Assembly (NCBI GenBank): GCA_021789595.1
Contig: JAJYJJ010000001.1
Coordinates: forward strand, 124,001 to 188,000
Length of the DNA stretch: 64,000 bases
Reading direction: 5' to 3'
From: Nitrospirota bacterium
Lineage (GTDB): Bacteria; Nitrospirota; Thermodesulfovibrionia; UBA6902; JAJYJJ01
Position numbers and translations under genes: made by a program
The notes under the pieces: model-generated
The model's input: the letters and a program-made list of their open reading frames with translations, nothing else
What the model was told of the DNA's origin: nothing
Databases searched by the model: none
Shown: in pieces, positions 46,565-53,627 of the stretch
Layout of the letters: each line of letters begins with the position of its first letter
How positions within the stretch are numbered: position 1 is the first letter of the stretch

Positions 46565-46887
46565 TTTTTCTTGATACTTTTCAGACGGGATAGGGCCGAA
46601 AACAACTCCCTCTTTTCCATCTCCAGCATTTCCCAGTCTATAAAGTCGCCTTCTACCTCATGACTGTGTTTGTCTTTAATTTCATTTCTGTCCCACATCT
46701 GTTCAAACTCTCCAAAGGAAACGCCGTATTTTTCTTCAAATTTCAATATTTCGCTGGAGAACTGCTCCAGCCTTTTTTCAATTGCAGAAATAAGCAGGTC
46801 GTCTATTTTTTCTTTTAGTGCATCTTCACCAAAAGATTCAATAAGTGCATTATACATATTGCTATCTATTTGCAGAGTCTTAGGCAT
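46561..46887 (-). CDS. Antitoxin-like small protein
   Basis: 108 residues, mostly helical and charged, with no DNA-binding motif I can name. The segment EKYGVSFGEFEQMW...HSHEVEGDFIDWEMLEME resembles small proteins that pair with putative toxins in bacteria and archaea. It is directly upstream of, and overlaps by 4 nt with, the gene carrying the HsdM-like tail. AGGAGG lies before the ATG. Toxin-antitoxin role is inference. Confidence 0.5.
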   Translation of the reverse strand: MPKTLQIDSNMYNALIESFGEDALKEKIDDLLISAIEKRLEQFSSEILKFEEKYGVSFGEFEQMWDRNEIKDKHSHEVEGDFIDWEMLEMEKRELFSALSRLKSIKKK

Positions 46888-46986
46888 GACAACCTCCTTT
46901 TTGTCATATTATAGCAGAAGCTTTATTGTCCCTGATATTTTTCTTTTTAGCCTGTAAACTTTTGTTAAAGTTTAACACTTGGAAAG

Positions 46987-47842
46987 GATAGTGTAAGATC
47001 AATTCTGTAAATATCAAATAGGGTATAATCCTCAAGGGTTGTAACAAATCTCTCAAAGAGAGAAAAGGAGGATCATACCCATGAAGAAGAGTTTATCAAA
47101 GAAAGCCAAAAAAGTCATTGAGGAGGGCTTGGAAGAGTTTATGGCAGTTCCGCCGCTGACAGAGTTGACGAGGATAGGAGCGAGAATGATGTTACAGGTG
47201 GCCTTAGAGGAGGAAATAACGGCGTACCTTGAGAGGGACTATTACGAAAGGAGTTCCTCAGCGAGAGGGAGGCGGAACGGATCAAAACCCAGGACGGTAA
47301 AGATTGGCAGCGGAGACATCGGGATACGGATGCCGCAGGTAAGAAACGCTGGTGGGCCATTTCATTCCCTGGTATTGCCTTCCTTAGTGACGCAGATGGA
47401 AGAAATACAGGAGATAATACCTCTTTTATACATGAACGGACTGTCCACGAGGAAGGTAAAGAAAGCTGTGGGCAAGCTCATAGGGAAGAGAGAAGGTTAA
47501 GGTTAAGGCTAAGATAGAGAGCTGTTTAACCTACTACAAATATCCTTACCAGCATTGGCTCAGGATAACGGACGACCAATGTTGTGGAGAGGAGCTTCAA
47601 GGAGGTGAAGCGAAGGGTAAAAGGGATAGGGCGGTTTCAGAATGAGGAGCGTGCGCTCACCATGGTTTACTGGCAGCTCAAAGAGCTGAGATGGAATGGA
47701 GTGATTATGAACAAAGAGGCAAAGGCAATCCTCACGAAGATACATGCATCAAGGATTCAGAGGATTGCGGCATAATCAAAGCTATGAAAACCCTTGAGAA
47801 TAAAGCCCTGATGAGATTTTACAGAAAAGACTTGACAGTATC
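46987..47842 (+). mobile_element. Internally deleted IS256-family insertion sequence
   Basis: Imperfect terminal inverted repeats: GATAGTGTAAGATCAATTCT at the left end (46987 on) and GATACTGTCAAGTCTTTTCT read inward from 47842; about 19 of the first 25 positions match and both continue into CTGTAAA. No target duplication was found (left flank TTGGAAAG, right flank TACACACC). The element is about 860 bp where a full IS256 member is roughly 1.3 kb. The missing part is the middle of the transposase. Confidence 0.8.
47081..47775 (+). pseudogene. IS256-family transposase remnant
   Basis: The first about 137 codons are a normal IS256 transposase N-terminus (LQVALEEEITAYLERDYYER, GNGSKP-type region, PLLYMNGLSTRKVKKAVGKL). 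The frame then ends, and resumes near 47505 with VKAKIESCLTYYKYPYQHWL, followed by a one-base insertion near 47566 before VVERSFKEVKRRVKGIGRFQ. Around 150 central residues holding most of the DDE catalytic site are gone, so it cannot be active. The deletion joint lies at GGTTAAGGTTAAGG. Confidence 0.85.
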
Positions 47843-47852
47843 TACACACCCT

Positions 47853-48044
47853 TCACTTCCCAATACGAATCGTTGAGAGGTTTCCTATGAGTCCGAAGAC
47901 ACTCAATAACCAGATTATCACTGCAATAATCACAACGACATTGAGGATTTTCTTTATGGTGGCCTGCATCGGTATGTAGCTGTTAATCACCCAGAGAATC
48001 ACCCCAACGACAACCAAAACAATTACGACATGAATCAGCGGCAT
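47853..48044 (-). CDS. Thivi-type small hydrophobic membrane protein
   Basis: 63 residues: MPLIHVVIVLVVVGVILWVI, a short polar loop with YIPMQATIKKILN, then a second helix and FGLIGNLSTIRIGK. Two-helix membrane protein of a widespread uncharacterised family. AAAGGAGA precedes this ATG; a longer form would add 25 polar residues without support. Confidence 0.8.
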   Translation of the reverse strand: MPLIHVVIVLVVVGVILWVINSYIPMQATIKKILNVVVIIAVIIWLLSVFGLIGNLSTIRIGK

Positions 48045-48195
48045 GGTATTTCTCCTTTCATGCTGCGCATTGAAGGAGACAGGATACTTTCCCCTCTCCA
48101 TAGAGCAGTGTGCGGTCATAAAACTCGCAGTTGAAGGGGCACCCCGGGAATTCAGGATAAATGCCGAGTGCTTTCACGGAATGCCCTTTATCCAT

Positions 48196-48510
48196 CTACT
48201 TTCTCTCTTCCACTTTCAGGAGGCTCTTCACGGATTTCACGCCCTTGATTTACCTGATTTTTGCTACAATCCGCTCCTCAGCCTTTTTGTCATGTATGAA
48301 ACCCGCGAGAACAACATTTCCATTTGTAGAGGAAACATCGATCTTCAAATACCGGGCGTCCGGGTCTTTGACGATTATCGCATTCACTTCCGTGGTAATG
48401 CTTGCGTCATCGATATATTCGCCTGTAGTTCTGCCTGTCAGAGAGGCGCAGCCCGGAAAAAAGGCCAATCCGAAAACCATTAATACTGACAATAGAATAA
48501 CCTTTTTCAC
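48196..48510 (-). pseudogene. BON-domain lipoprotein with in-frame nonsense codon
   Basis: GTG start with AGGAGGGAG upstream. Lipoprotein signal VKKVILLSVLMVFGLAFFPG then the lipobox Cys, followed by a BON domain (SITTEVNAIIVKDPDARYLK, SSTNGNVVLAGFIHDKKAEE). A TAA at 48250-48252 stops the frame after AKIR, but the same frame goes on IKGVKSVKSLLKVEERK to a TAG at 48196, exactly completing the domain. CAA (Gln) to TAA is the likely change. The 86-residue product lacks the last strand. Periplasmic or outer-membrane envelope protein if functional. Confidence 0.75.
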
Positions 48511-48533
48511 TTCTCCCTCCTGCCTTTCGATGT

Positions 48534-48549
48534 GCAATCATACGATTGC
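48534..48549. promoter_or_regulatory. Inverted repeat GCAATC-N4-GATTGC upstream of the BON lipoprotein
   Basis: GCAATCATACGATTGC, 24 nt upstream of the GTG, in a stretch of about 40 bp that is nearly repeated in front of the next lipoprotein gene (49226-49241). Candidate operator or 5'-UTR hairpin. Confidence 0.5.
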
Positions 48550-48637
48550 AACGTTAAAAAATGTAACCAGGGCACATTAATACCTGAAAACCACTTACAC
48601 AGGCCTTCAACCGTAGCCGCCGATTTTCTGAAAAATT

Positions 48638-49201
48638 CTACCGGAACCGATTTAGATCCGTTTCCAATGAATCGAGCCTGCGGGAGATGTCTGCTCTCTC
48701 CTCCTGCGAGGCGTATCTGCCTCCTTCCGTCATCCGCAAATAGTCACTCCTAATGGAGTCCAGTCTGGATTGAAAATCTCTCTCCTCTGTCAGAGGCCAG
48801 CGCCTGTTGATTCTTCCATCATCAATTCTCCTTTGGAGTGCGACAATCCTGTCCCCATTCCTTGGTTCTTCAATTCTTGTGGTCCGGGCCAGCGCCCTGT
48901 TTATCTCATCTCCAAGCGCATCAAGTCTTCCAAGGAGGCTTTCCCACTCGTTCCGGTAGACCCTTTTTTCTCTCAGCGCCTCATAGTCTGTTCGAATACT
49001 CTTCAGTCTCGTCAGAAACATCTGGGACTGATCGGGGGAAAGCGCGCCGGTTTTCAGCCCGTCACCGATCTTCTCCTGGATTACAACCATCTTGTTCTCT
49101 GCGTTCCTTTCATAATCCGGCCATGTTTGGGTTGTGGCGCAGCCCGAAAACAAGGCCAATCCAAAAACCATTAAAACTGCCATAAAAATAACCTTCTTCA
49201 T
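48638..49201 (-). CDS. Lipoprotein with two internal repeats
   Basis: 187 residues. Lipobox LFSGC after a signal almost identical to that of the BON lipoprotein. The mature protein consists of two related helical repeats, starting MVVIQEKIGDGLKTGALSPD and IVALQRRIDDGRINRRWPLT; each has an RL-SIR-DY segment and ends in a RLDAL/RLDSL-type helix with EINRA/DLNRF. Probably periplasmic and attached to the outer membrane. Family function unknown. Confidence 0.75.
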   Translation of the reverse strand: MKKVIFMAVLMVFGLALFSGCATTQTWPDYERNAENKMVVIQEKIGDGLKTGALSPDQSQMFLTRLKSIRTDYEALREKRVYRNEWESLLGRLDALGDEINRALARTTRIEEPRNGDRIVALQRRIDDGRINRRWPLTEERDFQSRLDSIRSDYLRMTEGGRYASQEERADISRRLDSLETDLNRFR

Positions 49202-49225
49202 TTCTCTCCTCCTTTCTTTGCATGT

Positions 49226-49241
49226 GCAATCATTCGATTGC
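49226..49241. promoter_or_regulatory. Inverted repeat GCAATC-N4-GATTGC upstream of the repeat lipoprotein
   Basis: GCAATCATTCGATTGC lies 25 nt before the ATG, at the same place as the copy upstream of the BON lipoprotein. Flanks also match (TGTGCAATCAT...CGTTA...ATGTAA). Either a shared regulatory site or a trace of duplication. Confidence 0.5.
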
Positions 49242-49325
49242 GTCGTTACCTATGTAAACAAACCCTCTTTGAGGGAAGGAGCATAAAGTCCTTCCCTCAA
49301 AGAATGTGTTCCGGCTCGGATGAAC

Positions 49326-50093
49326 CTACTCAGAGACGATAAGAATTTCCACTCTCCTGTTTTCGGCCCTTCCTGCGGGATTATCTTTGCCCTCCTTTGT
49401 CTTGTTTGGCGCTATGGGATTTGACTCACCATACCCCTTAACCGATATCCTTGCCTCGTTAACAGCACCCTCTTTAATGAGGTACTGCCGTACCGCTTCC
49501 GCCCTTCTTTCTGAAAGTTTCTGATTGTATTGTTCTGTTCCTTTGCTGTCAGTGTACCCATCCAGTTCCACCTTGGCATCAGGGTATTTCCTGACAAAGT
49601 CAATGGCCTTCCTCAGTTTAGCTTCATCGGCCTTTCTTATGTTCGATTTGTCAAAATCAAAGTTGACATGGATGGTCAGACGGTCGATGACTCTTGCTGC
49701 AGGCGGTGGTGGTGGCGGCGGTGAGGGTACAGGTTCAGGCTTGGGTTCAGGTTTCATCTCGGCAACCGGTTTGGCCGGACAAAGGGCCTTAATTTTGCCG
49801 ATCGCTTCTTGAGCCATATCGATCGCTTCCTGCGTATGGCAAGCCATATAGACCTCGTAGGCCTTGTCTACCATATCCTTTGCAGCATTAAATTCTGTCG
49901 GACATTCCTTGTCTTTGCCAGCCATGCGAGCTTCATCCAGTGCCCGGTCTGCTTCGACTAATGCGGTGGGATAGTACAAATATCCTGATCTGTATTCGGG
50001 TCTTTTCTCCATACCGGCACACCCAACCAGCAAACTCATGGAAAATACGGCAATTATGAATATGAATAATCTCTTTACTGTTATTGCTTGCAT
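49326..50093 (-). CDS. OmpA-family peptidoglycan-binding lipoprotein
   Basis: 255 residues. Signal with lipobox LLVGC, a helical region with Cys residues, a Pro-rich linker (PEPKPEPVPSPPPPPPP), then a C-terminal OmpA domain: VNFDFDKSNIRKADEAKLRK, LDGYTDSKGTEQYNQKLSER, and RRVEILI. It likely links outer membrane and peptidoglycan. GGAGGTG precedes the ATG MQAITVKRLF; an earlier in-frame ATG lacks one. Confidence 0.9.
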   Translation of the reverse strand: MQAITVKRLFIFIIAVFSMSLLVGCAGMEKRPEYRSGYLYYPTALVEADRALDEARMAGKDKECPTEFNAAKDMVDKAYEVYMACHTQEAIDMAQEAIGKIKALCPAKPVAEMKPEPKPEPVPSPPPPPPPAARVIDRLTIHVNFDFDKSNIRKADEAKLRKAIDFVRKYPDAKVELDGYTDSKGTEQYNQKLSERRAEAVRQYLIKEGAVNEARISVKGYGESNPIAPNKTKEGKDNPAGRAENRRVEILIVSE

Positions 50094-50201
50094 CTTCACA
50101 CCTCCTGCTGAATTTTTTGTTTTCACAGCCTCACCATGACCCCAAAACGATATTCCTTTATACTCATATACTCACCTCCTTCCCGTCCGCTTTGCCTACC
50201 T

Positions 50202-50315
50202 TTATCCCAGAGGTCTTAGTCCCTGAATGATGTTGAACAGCACCACGATAACAGCAATCACCAGCAGGACGTGAATAAACCCTCCCATGGTGTAACTGCT
50301 GACCAACCCGAGCGC
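50202..50315 (-). pseudogene. Remnant of an lmo0937-type small membrane protein
   Basis: Reads ALGLVSSYTMGGFIHVLLVI then AVIVVLFNIIQGLRPLG and stop, the well-known C-terminal two thirds of this family. The N-terminal helix expected before it is replaced by a TAG and unrelated sequence. A TTG could still start a 34-residue fragment. Confidence 0.6.
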
Positions 50316-50373
50316 CTATAGCACCTATAGAATTATTACATAAAGGTTTAATGACAAAATAAAACCACTTATA

Positions 50374-50691
50374 ATGCCTAAGATGGAATCCGTGATTGAT
50401 ATACGAAAAGGGCTTGGTAAAAGGATAAGAATGTTGAGAAAGACAAAAATGCTTACACAGGAGGAATTGGGCGAAAAGGCCGGCCTTAGTTATAAGTTTG
50501 TTGGAGAAATAGAAAGGGGCGAGGTGAATCCCAGTTTAGAGTCTCTGATAGGGATAGCAAACGCTCTCGGCGTAAAGGTAGGCGATTTATTTCCACGAGA
50601 GGTGGATATATTCCCTCAATTTTCTCCTCAAGACCTCCGGCTCATCAAGAAAGCCCTTCGGCTTTTGAACAGGACATTTTCGAAGGTGTAG
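50374..50691 (+). CDS. XRE-family helix-turn-helix regulator
   Basis: 105 residues. HTH_3 domain at about 12-67: LGKRIRMLRKTKMLTQEELG, EKAGLSYKFVGEIERGEVNP, SLIGIANALGVKVGDLF. A short C-terminal tail. The ATG is at a TATAAT-like sequence with no ribosome site, so translation might start at the second ATG (50383) or be leaderless. Located between small remnants in the accessory island; target unknown. Confidence 0.85.
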   Translation: MPKMESVIDIRKGLGKRIRMLRKTKMLTQEELGEKAGLSYKFVGEIERGEVNPSLESLIGIANALGVKVGDLFPREVDIFPQFSPQDLRLIKKALRLLNRTFSKV

Positions 50692-50747
50692 TTTTACCTA
50701 TAAAAATTGGTATAATAAGCATTACTTAGAAGAATTCTTGTTGAGAG

Positions 50748-50828
50748 TTGGAGGTATTTTGGGAAAACTTACATATAGATGTATCGGATGAGCTTATAAA
50801 ACTCTTTCCGTCAAAAGAGGAAAGCTGA
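50748..50828 (+). pseudogene. Short antitoxin-like fragment
   Basis: From a TTG the frame reads MEVFWENLHIDVSDELIKLF then PSKEES and stop. It resembles the first residues of small antitoxins (UPF0175-like) but ends at 26 residues. Preceded by a TATAAT at 50711-50716. Identity is tentative. Confidence 0.25.
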
Positions 50829-50885
50829 CATCAAAACTCATAAATTGAATGGAGGCTGAGATGCGCAGGGAGGGCCAGAATTTTT

Positions 50886-52349
50886 GTGGCCAGACAGTAT
50901 AGTATTTCTCTAATGAATGCGAAGAAGAAAGTAGTCCTTTTTATCCTTGGCGGCGGTGCCGTAGCTCTTGTTCTCGCAGTAGTCATTTTCGCCATCACCT
51001 TCAACATAAATTCCTACAGGCCCCGCATCGAGGCCGCTGCCTCCGGGGCGACCGGCCTGGAGGTCAGGATCAATGGGAAGATGGGGCTCTCTTTCTTTCC
51101 CTTTGGCGTATCGGCTAAGGATATCCACATCGCCAACAAGGGAGGCGAAATCCTTTCCCTCGAAAACCTCAAGCTGGGGGCGGAGTTGATGCCCCTGCTG
51201 AAGAAGCAACTCAAAGTCACCAGTTGCGAGCTTGTCAAACCTGTTGTCACCATCGTGAAGGACGCCGATGGGAAATATAATTTTGAAAGCGCTGAAAAGA
51301 AATCGACTGAAGTGCAGCCGGGGGCATCCTTCAGTTTGAAAGAGTTCAAGCTGTCCAAAGGGACACTAGTCTATCTCGACAAGAAGACCGGTGAAAAGAC
51401 GGAGTTTAAAGATTTCAATCTGGCAATCAAGGACCTTTCGGTAGCGGATACCTCAGGGAAAATTATCAAGAACATCGCATTCACGGGAAACATGGACTGC
51501 AAGGAGGTACGGAAAAGGGATCTCAAGATCGACAACATCAAGAGTCCTATAAAAGCGGAAAAGGGAGTAATCTACCTCATGTCCCTTACCATGGATATCT
51601 TCGGCTCGAAGGGTGAAGGAGATGTCACAGCAGACAAGTCGGGCGTCGATGCTGTGTATAAAATCAATTTGAAGATATCGAAGCTGGACTTCGAAAAACT
51701 TCAGGAGTCCTTCGGCACAAAAAAGGTCATCGGCGGGAAGGGGGATCTTTATGCTTCACTGACGATGAAAGAAAAAGGAACCCGCAATCTGATGAGCGGC
51801 CTGGATGGCACTTTTTCTCTCCGGGGCGACAATCTCGTCATTTATACGATGGACCTCGACAAGGTCCTCTCATCGTATGAAACGAGCCAGAAGTTCAATC
51901 TCGTCGACCTCGGCGCTTTCTTCATTGCCGGCCCTCTCAGTACCGTTGCGCTCAAGGGGTACCGTTATGGGGACGTTTACGCCCAGACCCGGGGAGGGCA
52001 GGGCGCCATCATACAGTTCATTTCCCACTGGAAGATCAGGGATGGTGTGGCGGACGCTACGGACTGCGCCCTTGCAACGCGCCATAATAGGGTTGCCCTT
52101 AAAGGCAAGCTCGATCTTGTCAGCGAACGATATGATAATGTAATAGTGGCGCTTCTCGATGACAAGGGATGCGTAAAATTCAAACAAAGCATCAGCGGTC
52201 CCTTCGGCAGTCCCCAAATCGGCGCGGTGAGCGCGGTCGAGTCCCTTGCCGGCCCAATCTCCCATCTTTACAGGAAGGCAAAACGCTTTATTCTGGGCGG
52301 CAAATGCGAGGTCTTTTATAACGGCGCTGTGCGGCAACCTCCAAAATGA
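50886..52349 (+). CDS. AsmA family protein
   Basis: 487 residues. One N-terminal membrane helix (VVLFILGGGAVALVLAVVIF) followed by the AsmA domain (INSYRPRIEAAASGATGLEV, LSFFPFGVSAKDIHIAN) and a C-terminal AsmA_2-like region (LDGTFSLRGDNLVIYTMDL, GALSTVALKGY-type). AsmA-like proteins are predicted lipid-transport bridges. Start is GTG; an ATG at 50913 is possible. G+C-rich third codon positions set it apart from neighbours, which suggests recent acquisition. Confidence 0.85.
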   Translation: MARQYSISLMNAKKKVVLFILGGGAVALVLAVVIFAITFNINSYRPRIEAAASGATGLEVRINGKMGLSFFPFGVSAKDIHIANKGGEILSLENLKLGAELMPLLKKQLKVTSCELVKPVVTIVKDADGKYNFESAEKKSTEVQPGASFSLKEFKLSKGTLVYLDKKTGEKTEFKDFNLAIKDLSVADTSGKIIKNIAFTGNMDCKEVRKRDLKIDNIKSPIKAEKGVIYLMSLTMDIFGSKGEGDVTADKSGVDAVYKINLKISKLDFEKLQESFGTKKVIGGKGDLYASLTMKEKGTRNLMSGLDGTFSLRGDNLVIYTMDLDKVLSSYETSQKFNLVDLGAFFIAGPLSTVALKGYRYGDVYAQTRGGQGAIIQFISHWKIRDGVADATDCALATRHNRVALKGKLDLVSERYDNVIVALLDDKGCVKFKQSISGPFGSPQIGAVSAVESLAGPISHLYRKAKRFILGGKCEVFYNGAVRQPPK

Positions 52350-52376
52350 TTCTCTTCTTGAAAAAATGAAAAAAGG

Positions 52377-53146
52377 AAAAGGGGACGGTTCTATTTTCTT
52401 GACAAAGCAGGTAAATTATGGTAAATTTTGATCATGCCGAGAGCATCAAGGATAGCACCAAAGGAGTATATCTATCATATATTAACGAGGGGAAATAATC
52501 GCCAGGATGTTTTTAAAGATGAAAAAGACTATAGGAGGTACATCGACATACTGCAGAGATACAAAGATAGATATACGTTTAAGCTGTATCATTATGTATT
52601 GATGAGGAACCATATCCATCTCGTCCTTGAGACGACTGAGAGGGGCGGAAGTCTCGCAGAGATTATGAAAGGAATAAACTTATCGTATGTTCAATACTAC
52701 AAGAACAAATACAAGCATACAGGACATTTCTGGCAGGACAGATATAAGAGCATCATAATATCAAAGGATGATTATCTGCTTGCCTGTGGAAGCTATGTTG
52801 AATTGAACCCTGTGAGGGCAAGGATAGTAGAAGATCCGAAAGAGTACAGATGGAGCAGCTATAATGCATACGCTTACGGAAAGAAGGATTTTGTTGTCGA
52901 TGAACATCCAATTTACAGAGAGTTATCTAAAGGCAAAACAGAGCGAAGAAAGAAATACAGGGAATTTGTAAAAGGAATGATTAAAGACAAGGGTGCCATG
53001 AAAGGTGAAATGAATAGAAGGGCGGTATATGGCAGTGAAGATTTTGTCAAAGAAGTGACAAGAGAATATAGAGTAGAAGCAATGATAAAGCCAAAAGGGA
53101 GGCCGAAGAAGAACGAGAAGGATGGTAAATAGAACCGTCCCCTTTT
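52377..53146 (+). mobile_element. REP-type tyrosine transposase element with perfect 20-bp ends
   Basis: AAAAGGGGACGGTTCTATTT at 52377-52396 and its exact reverse complement at 53127-53146 enclose a single transposase gene. The right repeat contains the gene's stop codon. The element is about 770 bp and appears intact. Elements with this end sequence occur in several anaerobic lineages. Confidence 0.85.
52434..53132 (+). CDS. REP-associated tyrosine transposase (Y1/HUH family)
   Basis: 232 residues. HUH motif in HYVLMRNHIHLVLET, catalytic Tyr within LSYVQYYKNKYKHTGHFWQD, and ELNPVRARIVEDPKEYRWSS, all RAYT hallmarks. Single-strand DNA transposase related to IS200/IS605 TnpA. The frame is open and uninterrupted. 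ATG chosen; a TTG two codons earlier is possible. Confidence 0.93.
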   Translation: MPRASRIAPKEYIYHILTRGNNRQDVFKDEKDYRRYIDILQRYKDRYTFKLYHYVLMRNHIHLVLETTERGGSLAEIMKGINLSYVQYYKNKYKHTGHFWQDRYKSIIISKDDYLLACGSYVELNPVRARIVEDPKEYRWSSYNAYAYGKKDFVVDEHPIYRELSKGKTERRKKYREFVKGMIKDKGAMKGEMNRRAVYGSEDFVKEVTREYRVEAMIKPKGRPKKNEKDGK

Positions 53147-53199
53147 TATGGTGAAGCCATTGCATTGACTTACAGCCTGCCCCGTGATAGTCTTTTTGT

Positions 53200-53616
53200 A
53201 TGGCCACAGTTGAGATCTTGGATATTTCTGGCGATGTGGGTTTAGAGGTGCAGGCCGATGACCTTTATGACCTCTTTGAGGGGGTTGCATCAGGGATGTT
53301 TGGGCTTATTACCAATACTGCTGACATCCAGGAAAAAACAGAGCGACGGATCACAATTCACTCAAGGGACATAGACAACCTTGTTATTGCCTGGCTTAAT
53401 GAGCTTATCTTCATATTTGATACAGATGGTCTTGTGCCCAGGAGATATGAATTCTATGAACTGACAGAAGACTCAGTTGATGGAAGGATTGTAGGAGAGG
53501 AATTTAATCCTCAGATTCACGAAAGGAGGCTTCTCATAAAGGCGGCTACATATCACGACTTTGAGATAAAGCGGATAGGCTCGATGTGGTGGTTGAAGGT
53601 AATATTTGACATATAG
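53200..53616 (+). CDS. Archease
   Basis: 138 residues. [20 protein letters not shown] resembles the metal-binding N-terminus of archease (usually DHTADVG; the His is Ile here), [16 protein letters not shown] and [11 protein letters not shown] are conserved. Archease helps RtcB guanylylation and turnover. It ends 11 nt before rtcB, so both are one operon. Confidence 0.9.
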   Translation: MATVEILDISGDVGLEVQADDLYDLFEGVASGMFGLITNTADIQEKTERRITIHSRDIDNLVIAWLNELIFIFDTDGLVPRRYEFYELTEDSVDGRIVGEEFNPQIHERRLLIKAATYHDFEIKRIGSMWWLKVIFDI

Positions 53617-53627
53617 GGGGTGAGTAT

